A DNA stretch of 64,000 nucleotides from Hemibagrus wyckioides (GCF_019097595.1 NC_080716.1:28606401-28670400), one strand, 5' to 3'. Shown: positions 33,850 to 46,859, numbered from the stretch's first letter. Numbers and translations are program-made. The notes: generated from the letters alone by a model not told the origin.

Positions 33850-34800
33850 TCCTTTCAGCCAGTCGTTGCTAAAATTCTGTGGACATGTCATTTACAAGCA
33901 TGGAATTTTCTAAGATGATGAACACGTTTGCAATCATTGATGCCCCTGCACCACATGACCTTGCTTCTCTGTGTTCCTTTTTGGGACTGATTTTGTGGTA
34001 CAGCAAATTTCTACCTAACTTTCCTTCTGTTGCTAAGCCATTGTGTGCACTGCTGAGAGATGCATTAGATGCTAAGTTTGAATGGACTGCTTCTGGTGAT
34101 TGCAGCTTTAAAACACTGAAAGAACTGCTTTCTAGAACCCCAGTGCTGGCATGGTTTGACCCTTCTCTTCCTATAATAGAGACAGATGCATAATACTATG
34201 GACTGGGAGGTATTTTGACACAACTACACCCAGACAATGTTAAGGGGACTTGTAGCGTTCTCTTCTAGGAACCCTACCTCAGCCGAAAGTATATACTCTA
34301 TGGTCGAGAAGGAAGTGTTGGCTGTAGAAAAAATGGCTGCAGTATTTGTGGGGTCAACACTAAGGACAGATCATCGTGCACTCACTACACTAGTGGCAAC
34401 CAAGGGTTTTGACTGGGCTGGTATGCATGTTGCCAGGTGTTCAGTGCGCTTGCTTTCATACATGTATGATGTAGTATACCAACCTGGAAGCCTTAACTGT
34501 GCTTCAGATTGTTTATCTAGGTTGCCATTGCCTTTGCCTGTGGAGGATATAATTTCTGCTTTGGAATTCTGTCCAGAGTTAGTTATGCTGCATTTACAAT
34601 TCAGGCAGGGTTGGCCACAAAATAGCCATGGGCTGGATCCTGTTCTGGTGCCTTTCTTTCAAATCCATAATGAACTGTGTGTTGATGGTGTGCTGGTGAT
34701 GAGAGGTGAACATTGTGTTATTGTTCCTTCTGCGTTACGCAGTCAGCTGGTAAACCTGGCACATGAGACACAACTAAAAGAATTGTTCAAACCAAACGAA
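33850..34800 (+). mobile_element. Ty3/gypsy fragment (RT end and RNase H)
   Basis: A frame at 33879-34193 reads as the end of reverse transcriptase and the start of RNase H (FLGLILWYSKFLPNF, LLSRTPVLAWFDP, then ETDA before stops). After a shift, 34237-34917 continues RNase H (VAFSSRNPTSAE, EKEVLAVEK, TDHRALTTL) and ends with the DCLSRLP tether. Integrase is mostly absent. This is a different gypsy lineage from the element at 43526-48200. Confidence 0.75.
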
Positions 34801-34929
34801 GGCTGTGTGAATTATTTTGGTGGAACTGCTCTGATCCAGTCGTCTAACTCGCTCAAATCCTTACACTTACCCATATTTCCTGCTTCTAACACATCAACTT
34901 TGAGAACAAAATGTTAACTTGCTGCCTAA

Positions 34930-35017
34930 TATATGCCACCCACTAACAGGTGCCATGATGAGGAGGTTATTCACTTCACCTCTCAGTGCTCATAATGTTA
35001 TGGCAGATCGCTGTATA
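34930..35017. mobile_element. Possible Tc1 terminal remnant
   Basis: TCAGTGCTCATAATGTTATGG (near 34983-35002) followed by GATCGCTGTATA resembles a terminal repeat of a Tc1-like family. It stands directly next to the element starting at 35020. Confidence 0.4.
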
Positions 35018-35019
35018 TA

Positions 35020-36065
35020 CAAGTACATCTAAAAAAATTAGAATATCATGAAAAAGGTCAATATTTTTTGTCACTCAGTTCAGAAAGTGAAACCCATATA
35101 TTATATAGATTCATTACACATAGAGTGAAATATTTCAAGCTTTTATTTCTTGAAATTGTGATGATTATGGCTTACAGATAAGGAAAACCCAAAATTCTGT
35201 GTCTCAGAAAATTAGAATATTACATAAGATCAATAAAAAAAGGATATTTCGAACAGAAATGTCAGGCTTCTGAAAAGTATGTTCATTTCTATGCACTCAA
35301 TACTTCGTTGCGCCTCCTTTTGCATTAATTACTATTAATTAATCAATCAATGTGGCGTGGCATGGAGGCAATCAGCCTGTGGCACTGCTCAGGTGTAATG
35401 GAAGCCCAGGTTGCTTTGATAGCGGCCTTCAGGTCATCTGCATTGTTGGGTCTGGTGTCTCTCATCTTCCTCTTGACAATACCCCATAGATTCTCTATGG
35501 GGTTCAGTTCAGGTGAGTTTGCTGGCCAATCAAGCACAGTAACACCATGGTCAATAAACCAGCTTTTGGTACCTTTGGCAGTGTGGGCAGGTGCCAAGTC
35601 CTGCTGGAAAATGAAATCAGCATCTTCCTAAAACTTGTCAGCAGAAGGAAGCATGAAGTGCTCTAAAATTTCCTGGTAGATGGCTGCGTTAACTGTGGAC
35701 TTCAGAAAACACAGTGGACCAACACCAGCAGATGACATGCCCAAATCATCACTGACTGTGGAAACTTCACACTGGACTTCAAGCAACATGGATTCTGTAC
35801 TGTGTGGAGGCTGCAGTTATCCCTTTTGCTGGTGCACCTTTTCCTACCACACTTTTTCCTTCCACTCAACTTTCTATGAATATGCTTGGATACAGCACTC
35901 TGTGAACAACCAGCTTCTTTAGCAATGACCTTTTGTGGCTTCCCCTCCGTGTGAAAGGGTGTCATTGACTGTCTTCTGGACAACTGTCAAGTCAGCAGTC
36001 TTCCCCATGATTGTGTAGCCTACTGACCCAGACTGAGAGACCATTTATAAGCTCAGGAAACCTTT
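35020..36065 (-). mobile_element. Tc1-like transposon, - strand, one end lost
   Basis: The outer end at 35020 follows TA and reads CAAGTACATCTAAAAAAATTAG. A related inner copy (CAGAAAATTAGAATATTA) lies near 35206. The transposase is on the - strand. An N-terminal helix-turn-helix piece (35983-35702; VIAKEAGCSQSAVSKHI) is followed by the catalytic C-terminus (35597-35343; APAHTAKG, then SPELNPIENLWG with the glutamate, then ATWASITPEQC). Frames are shifted between these parts. The expected terminal repeat on the right is missing; the element stops at the TATC microsatellite. Confidence 0.8.
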
Positions 36066-36072
36066 GCAGGTG

Positions 36073-36073
<1 letters not shown>

Positions 36074-36152
<79 letters not shown>
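36074..36152. repeat. (TATC)n microsatellite
   Basis: About 19 to 20 tetranucleotide units, uninterrupted. It sits at the broken end of the Tc1-like element. Confidence 0.95.
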
Positions 36153-36235
36153 ATTGACATCAGGGACATCACTAGGGCTATTCATTCGGGACTCGAGCTC
36201 AATTTTAATCTAGCCCCTGGTAGGATTTGGAAAGG

Positions 36236-39200
36236 CAAGATGGTGCCGGTGTGTTTGGCCTGCTGTCCACAGCCTGTGCTACTCACAATGTTTTTATTGA
36301 TTTTACTGTTTCTTTGCGGTCATTTGTTGCTTGTTTATGATTGTCAACAACTTATTGATATCTTTCATGCTATGCCAAAGCCTCTTGGCTTACATGCCAA
36401 TCTAAAAAACTATGAGTTTTACTCATCATCTACACAGTCTAGCTCCCCTGATTACCTACGCCGGCGTGCTCTCAGGGTTCCATACAAGAGACGCCGGAGA
36501 CGACGCGGAAAGCGGGGTGGCGCGGCTGTGTGATTTAAGCTGGCCTGGGCATTGGGTTCCTCTACCACCCTGCTGTCAGCTGTGTCATCGGAATCGGCCT
36601 GCCCCCTCCGGATCTCTTGGGGCTCGGCGGAGTGCGGTCGTCCATGGATTTGTTTGTCCATGGATTTGCCTGGTCCAGATTCACCTTTCAGGCTTATCCA
36701 TTCATATTCCCCGTGACTCCGATGAAGGAAAGTGAATCACTGCAACCTGCTCTCACTTCGCAGTGTTTGTGATGTTCAGCAGGATCCACCACAACTCAGG
36801 ATGGGGCTTGCCAATGTGCGATCCATTGCAAACAAAACCTTCATCTGTAAGAACTTTATCTCTTCTAATAATCTGGACTTCTTCTTCATGACCGAGTCCT
36901 GGATAAAATCAGGTGATCCAAGTCCTCTTTCTGAACTGGTTCCTCCTGAGTAAGATTTTTTTAATACTCCCCGGTTGACTGGCCAGGGAGGTAGACTTGT
37001 GACTGTTTTTAAAAATAAAATACATTGCCGCTTATCACCCACAGCCATCTGCAGTAGTTTTGAGGTGCAAGAAATACACTTAAACTGTCCTCATCCTGTT
37101 TTACTTCTATTAATTTATCGCCCTTCTTCATCTAGTCACTTCATAAATGAGTTTGCTGATATTTTAGGAGATGTCTGGAGCAGAAACGGTCATATTTTAA
37201 TACTTGGTGATTTTAATATTCATGTCTGCTGCTCTGCCAACACCTTAGCTAAGGAATTTTTAACTTTATTGTCTTCCTTAAACATTGTTTAATGGGTAAA
37301 TGGTCCTACACACTGTCATAGTCACATGCTTGATTTAATACCGACATATGGGCTGTCTGTGGTCGACATTGTCATCTACGATATTACACTTTCTGATCAT
37401 AGACCAGTGCTCTTTTCCACACCTCTTCCAGCTTCACCTAAAACCTTACCACATCCAGCGTGTTGGTCTCGCATCTTGATTTCGCACTCAAATCATGTCT
37501 TTTCTGAACTATATTCGGGGAATGATAATCTGCCCATCTTGAAGTCTGTTGCATCATACTTAGATGGTGAATGTCAGATTCAATTTTTTAATAGCAAATG
37601 TTCCAACATCTTGGATTCTATTGCACCTCAAAAGCTGATTTGTCCCCGAAACAAGTCTCAGCCCTGGATCAATGACGATATGAGATGAGATCCAAGATGG
37701 CGGCACGGCAGTAGTATGCAGTGGCCACTCCGGACCAAAAATGATGCTATTGTCCCGTAATAGCCCAACTTGAATGGCATATGGACACCAGATACAATGG
37801 TGTTCATGTGTACGACCACCAGACGCTACTAGATTATGGGAATTGTGCACCAGACAACATGCACGATGACCTTCGGAGAAAACTTTGTGATCTCGGCTTG
37901 CTGTGGAGACCAGGCCCCAAGCCCTCGGCATCGCCTGATGCCGGTGGCCGGGAGAAGAGTTGACAGAAGCGGTGCACAAGAAAGCGGAAGTGTGGAAATA
38001 GGGCGGGTGTCCATGCTAGGCTAAAAACAAACCCTAGCTGGCCGGCACGCCCCTCCATACTTCTATCAAATGTCTGCTCCCTGGATAATAAACTGGACTA
38101 CATCCAATTCCAGCGAACTGCACGGTGTGAGTACAGAGACTGCTGCGTCTTTGTTTTTACAGAGACGTGGCTCAGCGACAGAGTTCTGGACGCCACCATT
38201 CAGCTAGCTGGGCTAACCATGTTTTGTGCCAACAGGAATGCAGCTCTGTGTGGTAAGATTCGCGGTGGTGGTGTGTGTGTTTACATCAACACAGAATGGT
38301 GTAAGGACTCTGTACTTGTGTCTAACTACTGCTCATTGGTAGTGGAGATTGTGACTGTTAGATGCAGACCATTTTATTTACCCCGGGAATTCACCACCAT
38401 TTTCATTATCGGAGTGTACATTCAACCCGCGCTAATGCTAACTTAGCATTAACCTAGCGCTAACTTAGCGCTAATACTAAGGAGGCTCTGTTTGAGCTCT
38501 AGGGAGCTATTAGCAAGCTGCAGAATCTTCACCCCAGCGGACTGGTTATTATCGCCGGAGATTTCAATAATGCAAATCTCAAAGCTCCCTAAATTCCATC
38601 AGCATGTGGACTTTGCTATGAGAGGGGCGAACACGCTGGGTCTTGTTTACACAAACATTCCCGGCACATATCATGCAGAGCCCCGCCCCCACCTCGGCTA
38701 CTTAGACCAAATCTGTTATGTTGATTCCAGCATACAGACCACTCGTCAGACGCTCTAAACTGGTTCTGAAACAGGTTAAAACCTGGCCAGCAGGAGCCAT
38801 CTCTGCTCTTCAGGACTGTTTTGAGTGCACTGACTGGGACATGTTTAGGGAGGCTGCAACCAACGGTGACTCTATTGACTTGGAGGAGTACATTGGGAAG
38901 TGCATCGATGACGTGACTGTCTCCAAGTCTTCACAGACATCTTCAACATCTCCTTGAGGAGCCCGTCGTCCAAACATGCCTAAAGTCAACCACCATCGTC
39001 CCCATGCCGAAGAAGTCTCCAGAGTCCTGTCTCAATGACTACCGTCCCGTTGCACTCACACCCATCATCATGAAGTGCTTCAAGAGGCTCGTCATGAGGC
39101 ACATTAAGAACCTGCTGCCACCTTCACTTGACCCTATGCAGTTTTCATATCGTCCAGATCGCTCCACAGACAATGCCATCACCACAACCCTCCATCTGGC

Positions 39201-42200
39201 CCTCACACACCTGGACAATAAAGACACTTACCTACGAATGCTGTTCATTGACTTCAGTTCTGCATTCAATACGATCATTCCTCAGCACCTGATTGAGAAG
39301 CTGAGTCTGCTGGGCATTAACACCTCTCTCTGCAATTGGATCCTGGATTTCCTGACTGGGAGACCTCAGTCAGTCCGGATCAGGAACAGCATCTCCAGCA
39401 CCACCACACTGAGCACTGGAGCTCCTCAGGGCTGTGTGCTCAGTCCACTGCTGTTCACTCTGCTGACTTACGATTGTGCAGCAATGCACAGCTCCAATCT
39501 CCAATAACCTGTCTCTGAACATTGACAAGACTAAAGAGATGGTTGTTGACTTCAGGAGAACAAAGAGTGACCATTCTCCACTGAATATTGATGGGTCCAT
39601 CGTGGAGATCATCAAGAGCACCAAATTCCTTGGTGTTCACCTGGTGGAGGACCTCACCTGGTCACTCAACACCAGCTCCATCACCAGAAAAGCCCAGCAG
39701 CATCTCTACTTCCTGCGAAGGCTGAGGAAGGCTCATCTTCCACCTCCCATCCTGATCACCTTCTACAGAGGGACCATAGAGAGTATCCTGAGCAGCTGCA
39801 TCATTGCCTGGTTTGGGAACTGCACCGTCTCGGACCGCAAGACCCTTCAGCGGATAGTGAGGACAGCTGAGAAGATCATCTCTTCCCTCTATCACAGACA
39901 TTTCCTCCACACGCTGCATCCGCAAAGCTAACAGCATTGTGGATGATCCCACACACCCCTCACACACACTCTTCACTCTTCTGCCATCTGGAAAGAAGTA
40001 CCAGAGCATTCGGACCTGCACAACCAGACTGTGTAACAGTTTCTTTCCTCAAGCAATCAGGTATCTCAACAGAGAACTGAGCTGAGCTGGACACACACAT
40101 GTGCACATGCACACACACACACACACACACACGCACACACACACACATACAACCAAGATCTGATCCCAACAGGAGAAACTGAACTGTGCTGGACACGGAC
40201 ACAAACACACATACATAACACGTGCACACACACCAGTTCCATATGAGGACTGGACTTTGCTGGACACACACACACACACACTAATTGTCCTGTTTGCACG
40301 CACATGTCACTTTACATTACACTTTACACTTTATTTTGATCCTGTTTACACGTATCACTTTAATATTTGCACTCACTATATACAATGTTCTTTTGCACAG
40401 AGTTGGTCTATATGTTGTTTGTCTGCACTATCTTGTCTCGTCATCCTGTGCACTTCTGTTGTATGTCTAGTATAAAGATTGGACCTTAAGTATAGTTTAG
40501 TTTTTTATCTCTATGTTTATCTCTATGTTTGTCTGTGTCACTGTACTTTGTCTGTGTTATGTGTAGCACCTTTGGTCTAGGAGGTATGTTGTTTCATTTC
40601 ACTGTATACTGCATTGCTATATATGGTTGAAGTGACAATAAAGCTTCTTTGACTTTGACTTGACTTTGATATCCGATCACTATGACAGCAGTGCCGACGC
40701 CTTGAACGTAAATGGAAGAAAGACAAGCTCCAAATATCATTTGAAATGCTTAATGCTTCCTTACATAATTTCCAAATGACCATCAGGACTGCTAAGCATA
40801 AATTTCTATCCAATATTATTGTAAAAAAACTCACACTGCTCTAGAATGCTATTTTCAACCATTGATTCTGTTCTTAATCCCTTGGTTAAGTCATCTGTTA
40901 TCTCTCCCTTTAAGTATGAAAAGTTTCTTAACTTTTTCTCTGACAAAATCAACATCACTCGAGCTCAGTTGTTTACCTCGATACAACCTGTATCCGACCC
41001 TTCTTTCACTTGCTCACAGTGGAGTGAATTTATGCCGGTTTCTCTTCAGACATGTAGAGAGATCGCTTTAAAGTTTAAACCCACCTTTTCTCCTCACAAC
41101 ATTCTTCCCTCACGTTTTTAAAAAGAGATCTTTAATACAGTCGGTTCTGACATTTTATGTATTATTAATAATTGTCTGTCGACTGGGACGGTTCCAGCCT
41201 GTTTTAAACTCACTACTGTGACCCCAATTCTCAAAAAAGCCTCACTTGATGCAACAATATATTCAAATTATAGACCAATCTCTAACTTGTCATTTTTATC
41301 CAAAATTCTTGAAAAAGCTGTCTTCATACAGCTGCAAAACCATTTGCAAATTAATTCTATTTCTGACATTTTTCAGTCTGGTTTCAAACCCCTGCACAGT
41401 ACTGAGTCTATGTTGTTAAAAGTTTTTAATGTTATTTTAATGACCACAGACGCCGGTAATACCATGGCTCTAGTATTGTAAGATTTGAGTTCAGCTTTAG
41501 ACTTTGTGGACCACAGGATTCTTTTATTCCAGCTCGAACACTCCATCTGCATCTTGGGTACAGTTTTGAAATGGTTCCAATCTTTCCTGTCTAATGAATG
41601 TTGTTCTGTTAGTTTAGGTCCTTTCTCTTCCTCAATGGCTCATCTTACTTGTGGTGTACCCCAGGGATCAGATTATGAGTAAATTTGGGATATCATACCA
41701 CTGTTATGCAGATGATACACAGCTATACATACCCATAAAACGTAATGATAACCTAGCATACAAAAGACTGGAAGCCTGTCTACACGAAATCAAAGAGTGG
41801 CTTACAAACAACTTTATGTTGCTTAATGATGAGAAAACTCATATCATTCAATTTGGGTCAAAAGAGCATTCAGGTGATTTTATTGACCTTGGCACACACA
41901 CTTCATATCTTACCTCAGATGTCAAAGATCTTGGATTCCACCTAGATTATAGTCTCAAATTAGATAAACAAATTAATACAATAGTGAGTAACAGTTTCTA
42001 TCACATTCGTTGATTAGCCAAAGTTAAACCTTTCTTAAGCAGGAAATGTTCTGAAACTGTTATCCACGCTTTTATTTCTACACTACTCTATTATTATAAT
42101 TCTTTGTAAGCTGGGTTACCGCTCTCTTCCGTTTTGCACCTTCAAATGGTCCAAAATGCGGCTGCCCATCTACTTACAGGTAGTCGCAAACAAGACCATA

Positions 42201-42663
42201 TCACACTAATTTTACGTTCCCTGTACTGGCTGCCAGTCTGATATCGAATTGATTAAAAAATTCTGTTATTTGTCTATAAAGCTCTTAACAAATTCCAAGT
42301 TATCTCTCCGATTTACTCACCACTTACAATCTGGCCAGGTTACTTAGATCCCAAGATGGTCATCTTTTGCGAATACCACGGTTTCGCCTGCAATGCAGGA
42401 GAGACAGAGCTTTCGCAGTAGCTGGTGCTAAGCTGTGGAACAGCCTGCCATCACCCATTAGAACTGCTTCCACATTAGCTGAATTCAAATCTATGTTAAA
42501 AAAACATTTCTTCTCTTGTGCTTTTAATTGTTTGTAATGTGTATGTGTCTTTCTGCTCTTATCCTTATTTTTTATTTTTTTCCTTATCTTTGTACAGCAC
42601 TTTGGCAAACCAAGGTTGAATTTAAATGTGCTTTAGAAATAAAATTGAATTGAATTGAACTGA
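36236..42663 (+). mobile_element. L2/CR1-type LINE, split by a nested LINE
   Basis: The outer LINE occupies 36236-37684 and 40673-42663. The 5' part holds an arginine-rich segment (near 36440-36530) and an endonuclease (about 36790-37690) with ANVRSIANK, GDFNIHV and SDHRPVLF. After the nested element it resumes in the linker (40690-41120), then reverse transcriptase (41218-42013) with PISNLSFLSKILEK, CGVPQGS and CYADDTQLY (YADD at 41705-41716). About 100 bases are lost just before the YADD segment, at a shift near 41680. The 3' end has the repeat-like tail ATTGAATTGAATTG (to 42663). Many stops; inactive. The outer and nested elements belong to different families, judging by their different 3' tails. 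Confidence 0.85.
37685..40672 (+). mobile_element. Second LINE nested in the first
   Basis: It begins near the AAGATGGCGGC stretch at 37690, typical of a LINE 5' end, and finishes with AATAAAGCTTCTTTGACTTTG and TTTGACTTGAC repeats at 40640-40672. Partial copies of GATAT flank it (37678 and 40670), fitting a short target duplication. Endonuclease pieces are at 38075-38560 (TETWLSD, GDFN). Reverse transcriptase (39004-39931) includes [27 protein letters not shown] and [16 protein letters not shown] deletion near 39470-39500 removes the catalytic xADD segment; the frame resumes with LNIDKTKEMVVDFRR. The 3' UTR carries CA microsatellites (40107-40147, 40264-40282). Confidence 0.85.
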
Positions 42664-42768
42664 ATATTTTCATTTGTTTAAGTATAGTGTTGGATATTTT
42701 ATGCTGATCAGTAAACTGTTGCTGTATGAATGCTGCTGATCAGAAGGATGTGATTTCAAAACCCATAT
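42664..42768. other. 3'-UTR-like segment, duplicated at 43170-43240
   Basis: GTTTAAGTATAGTGTTGGATA followed by a GATCAGTAAACT stretch recurs at 43170-43240, after the second GTPase fragment. It is probably the 3' flank of an old GTPase copy. Confidence 0.5.
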
Positions 42769-43126
42769 AACTGTCACTACACTAATCATGTCAGAAAGAA
42801 CAAGAAATATGTTAAATGTGTCACAAGTGAAACAGTAAAAGAAGAAGACAAGCATGGAGAAGAGAGTAATAGAAGAAATGACCAAGAAAGAAAAGGAAAA
42901 AGTTGAGCTGGTGATATAAGCCTATAATACCATGAAACTTTGAGATTGGTTTAAAGCCAGACTCTGCACTTATTGTTCAGTGTGTCAACTTCCTCATCCC
43001 TCTAGCTGAGGAAACAGGAAGACTCAAACAATGCTCAGAAACAGAGAGCTGAGATTGCTTTAAAGCCAGGCTTTACTTTCATTGTTGAGTGTCACGACTC
43101 CCTGATCCCTCAGGCTGAGGAAACTG
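42769..43126 (+). pseudogene. GTPase 3' fragment, locally duplicated
   Basis: The start matches the end of the cysteine module of copy 4 (63867; TGTCACTACACTAA, then CATGTCAG and AACAAGAAATATGTTA). It continues into the coiled coil after a deletion, and then the FIVQSLDFLIP region (to about 43040). A second, shorter copy of the FIVQSLDFLIP region follows at 43046-43126. Stops and shifts abound. No GTPase core is present. Confidence 0.8.
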
Positions 43127-43525
43127 AAACTCTTTAATGCTACTTTATATTTACTAAATATTATATTTTCATGTGTTTAAGTATAGTGTAGGATACATTT
43201 TATGTTGATCAGTAAACTTGCTGTGTGAATGCTGTTGATCAGTACTTTCAAACATTTACTTAAATGTTTTTTTGAGCTGGCTTTGATTTGATACAGATAT
43301 GTTGGTTTTCAGAGATTCTCCAGGTAATGAGAGCATGAACCCAAAACATCAATTACCAAGTAATCTGCATCAGACTGGCTTTTATGGGAGTTTATAGACC
43401 ATACCATGATGAAGATTTCTAGACATATTTCTAAAAACCATGTGATTTTTTTATCGAGTTTATGAATTTATTTAGTAATTTAAATTTTTCCATAATTATG
43501 ATTAAAAAATTATATTGATTATGTT
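43127..43525. other. No gene recognised
   Basis: Contains the second copy of the 3'-UTR-like block (43170-43240). Otherwise AT-rich and without features. Confidence 0.5.
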
Positions 43526-43860
43526 TGTCACAAAACACCACAGATGAGCAGATAAGGGCAGGTTTAAACCCCAGAAGGGGTACATTTATTGATGTTTGAA
43601 TACAGGTGGAGAAAGGAGAGAGGAATACTCAGCTGAGTGAGATGGAATCTGGAAGCCAGAGCGGGATGGAGATGGAAACGCCGTGCATGGAGATGAGTGG
43701 AGTTAGAGAGAGCAGCAACCGAGGTGAGAAGGGGAAGATGGCAAGTGGAGAGAGTGCTCTTAAATAGAGGAGTGGAGGTAAGAAACTAAATGAGGTGCAA
43801 GTGAACTCAATCAGTATTCGGCTGAGTGAGTGTGCTGGTGAGGGGTAGGGTCCGGCGACA
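43526..43860 (-). repeat. 3' LTR of the - strand gypsy element
   Basis: 335 bases. Compared with the 5' LTR it lacks a segment equivalent to about 47968-48072. Confidence 0.85.
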
Positions 43861-45416
43861 GGGTTGTCCTCAACCACCGGAGGGAGAGGGGGATCTACCG
43901 AAACACCAGATTCTGTGGAGGGAGAAGGAGAGACAGGCGAGACATAAGGTTTAAGTAACGAAACGTGGAATGTGGGGTGAATTTTGTAGTGTGGTGGGAG
44001 TTGGAGTTGTACTGTCACTGGATTGATGAGATGGGAGATGAGGAACAGGCCGATGTATTTGGTGCCGAGCTTCTTGCAAGGGGGGGGGGGTGTAACCGGA
44101 TGTCTTTAGTTGAGAGCCACACCTTCTGTCCGGGTTGATAGTTAGGTGCTTCCTCCCCCCGAGTGTCCGATGCCCACTTATGGCGTCGGATGGCCCGTTG
44201 TAGTCTCTGGTGGGCGGAATTCCTCACTCTCACTCTCCTGGAACCAATGTTGGACTGAGGGGACCGTGGAAGGTACGTCGGACCAGGGAAACAGTGGAGG
44301 TTGGAATCCGAGTATGCACTGGAAAGGGGTGAGGCCAGTGGTGGACTGACGCAGGGAGTTCTGTGCATACTCGGCCCACAGGAGGTAGCGGTGCCAGGAG
44401 AGTTGCTGGTGGTGGCAGAAGGTACGGAGGTAGCGACTGATCTGGATTTTTCGCTCTGTTTGGCCGTTGGACTGGGGGTGATATCCAGAAGTCAGGCTGA
44501 TGGTCACACCCAGGCAACGAAAGAAAGCCTTCCTGACATGATATAAATTGAGGTCCCCTATCGGACACGATATCTTCGGGGATCCCGTAGTTTCAAAAGA
44601 TGCGCTGGAACAGGCTTTCTGCAGTTTCCAAGGCTGTGGGGAGGCCTTTCAGAGGGATGAGGCGGCAGGCCTTGGAGAACTGGTCCACTGCCACCAGGAT
44701 GCAGGTGTATCCTCCAGAGGCTGGCAGGTCAGATGGTAGGTGACAGGGAATCTTCACCCTAGCACACTCCTGACAGCCCCTTACATACCTTCTGACATCT
44801 GTGGTTAGTCCAGGCCACCAGTATTGTTCCTGTAGTAGCGAGAGAGTCTGGTTGATGCCTAGATGCCCCGTGCCTGGGGAGGAGTGAGCTGACTGGATTA
44901 AACGGGGGCGTAGGGATGACGGGACATACGTGCGGTCAGACGGACAGTCTGGAGGAGTTGGCTCGGAGGCAGCGGCCGATGGGATGTCGGCGTCCAGGTC
45001 CCACTGAATGGGTGCAACCAACACGCTTGGTGGTAGAATGGGTTCTGGTTGTTTGGAGGGAGCGTCGGGGCAGTATAGGCGTGAGAGAGCGTCTGCTTTT
45101 CCATTTTTGGATCCTGGACGATAGGTGACTGAAAATAAACCGGGTGAAAAACAGGGCCCATCTGGCTTGATGGGGGTTAAGACGTTTGGCGTCTGAGATA
45201 TTGCAGGTTCTTGTGGTCAGTGATGGTGAACTGATGACGAGCTCCCTCCAGCCAGTGCCTCCACTTCTCCAGGGCAAGCTTGATGGCCAGTAACTCCCTG
45301 TTCCCCATGTCGTAGTTCTGTTCACAAGGGGATAGTTTCCATGAAAAGTAGGCACATGGATGGAGGATTATCGTGCTCTTGGGAGAGAACTGCCCCCACT
45401 CCAGTAGTGGAAGCAT
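43861..45416 (-). pseudogene. Gypsy RNase H and integrase
   Basis: From 45416 downward: RNase H ([29 protein letters not shown]), then the integrase zinc-binding region (HSSPGTGHLGINQTL, WWPGL, CQECARVK), the core ([35 protein letters not shown]) and the C-terminal chromodomain-like part ([12 protein letters not shown], 43960-43920). The core is broken by shifts near 44570 and 44510. Confidence 0.8.
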
Positions 45417-45469
45417 CCACCTCCACAGTAAAGGGAAGATCTGGGTCTGGATGGGATAGGAGTGGAGCT

Positions 45470-46364
45470 GACATGAAACGTTGTTTTAGCAGGTGGAATG
45501 CTTGGTCTGCTTCTTGAGGAGGTTCGTGAGGGTGGCAACAATGGAACTGTATCCCCCAATGAACCTCCTGTAGAAGTTAGCGAACCCCAGGAACCTCTGC
45601 AACTTCTTCACCATGGTGGGGACAGGCAGTGATGGCTTCCACCTTGCCCTCTTCCATTCTGACACCATCAGGGCTGATGACATACCCCAGGTAGCTGGTG
45701 GATGTTAAATGGAAGGAGCATTTCTCTGCCTTGAGGAATAGCTGGTGTTCCCAGAGTTTTTGGAGGACGGTTCTGACATGAACATGTTCGGTCTCGTTCC
45801 AAGAGTACACCAGAATGTCGTTGATGTAGATGATAATGAAGCGATGTAGGTACTCTCAGAACAGATCATTCATGTAGCCCTGGAAGACTGATGGTGCATT
45901 AATCAGGCCATATGGCATCACCAGGTATTCGTAGTGGCCAGTAGGGGTCACGAACGCATCTTCCACTCATCTCCCTCGCGGATCCGGATCAGATTGTAGG
46001 CGCTGCGGAGGTCCAGCTTGGAGAAGATCCGGGCTCCTCCCAGTTGTTCAAGAGTGGCAGGAACGAGTGGAAGGGGATACCGAGACTTAACGGTGACCTG
46101 GTTGAGAGCATGGTAATCAATACAAGGATGGAGTCCTTCGTCCTTCTTGGCCATGAAGAAAAAGCTTGAGGCAGCTGGGGACTTAAAAGGATGGATATAT
46201 CCTTGCTTTAGGGCCTCTCGAATGTAGTCCTCCATGGCCTGGTGTTCTGGCAGGGACAGGGAGTATATTTTGCCTCGTGGCACGTGGGCATCAGGGAGGA
46301 GATCAATACAACAGTCCCAAGGCCGATGTGGGGGAAGCTCGGCAGCCTTGTGCAGGCAGAACAC
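45470..46364 (-). pseudogene. Gypsy reverse transcriptase with altered active site
   Basis: From 46364 downward: [59 protein letters not shown], then after a shift the box IYINDILVYS near 45815, where the first catalytic aspartate of YxDD is asparagine. [11 protein letters not shown] and [13 protein letters not shown] follow. Several shifts are present. Confidence 0.85.
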
Positions 46365-46478
46365 ATCTCCGTATTCAGAGTATTGGGGAGGAATGGACAG
46401 AAGCTGTTTTTGGTGTGGACTCTTGATGGATGTGGAGTGAAACGATAAGGAAGGAGTTTCGGGGACTTTATGTGGAAA

Positions 46479-46859
46479 TTAAGGGAAACAATGAGTGAAG
46501 CAATGTTCTCCCCACTTCAGCACCTCTCCAGTGGCCCAGGAAATGGTAGGGGAGTGCTCCATAAGCCAGGGACATCCTAGGATTATCTCCAAAGTGGACC
46601 TCTCTAGAACCAGGAAATGGGTGTTCTCTGAATGAAGACAGCCGATCCTCATGTGGATTGGTCCCATGAAGTAGCGTACTGTTCCCCATCCTAGGGGGCT
46701 ACCGGTGATGGAGTGAATGCGGTAGTGGACGGGGTTAGGGCTCTTCTTGAGGCCCAGCTGGTGGCACAGGTCAGCAGAGATGAAGTTGCTGGCTGATCCA
46801 GAGTCTAGGAGCACGTGAACTGTAAAGTGAGAGGAACCACAATTCAGTTCTACGGGCAT
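46479..46859 (-). pseudogene. Gypsy aspartic protease region
   Basis: A 126-residue frame with the active-site motif LLDSGSASNFI and a later EIILGCPWL, both typical of retroelement proteases. It lies between gag and reverse transcriptase as expected. The frame is open, but a proper junction with gag is not visible. Confidence 0.8.

Noticed and set aside
37560..38058. Several - strand frames over the 5' part of the nested LINE
   Set aside because: GC-rich 5' region of a LINE on the + strand; no motif on the - strand.
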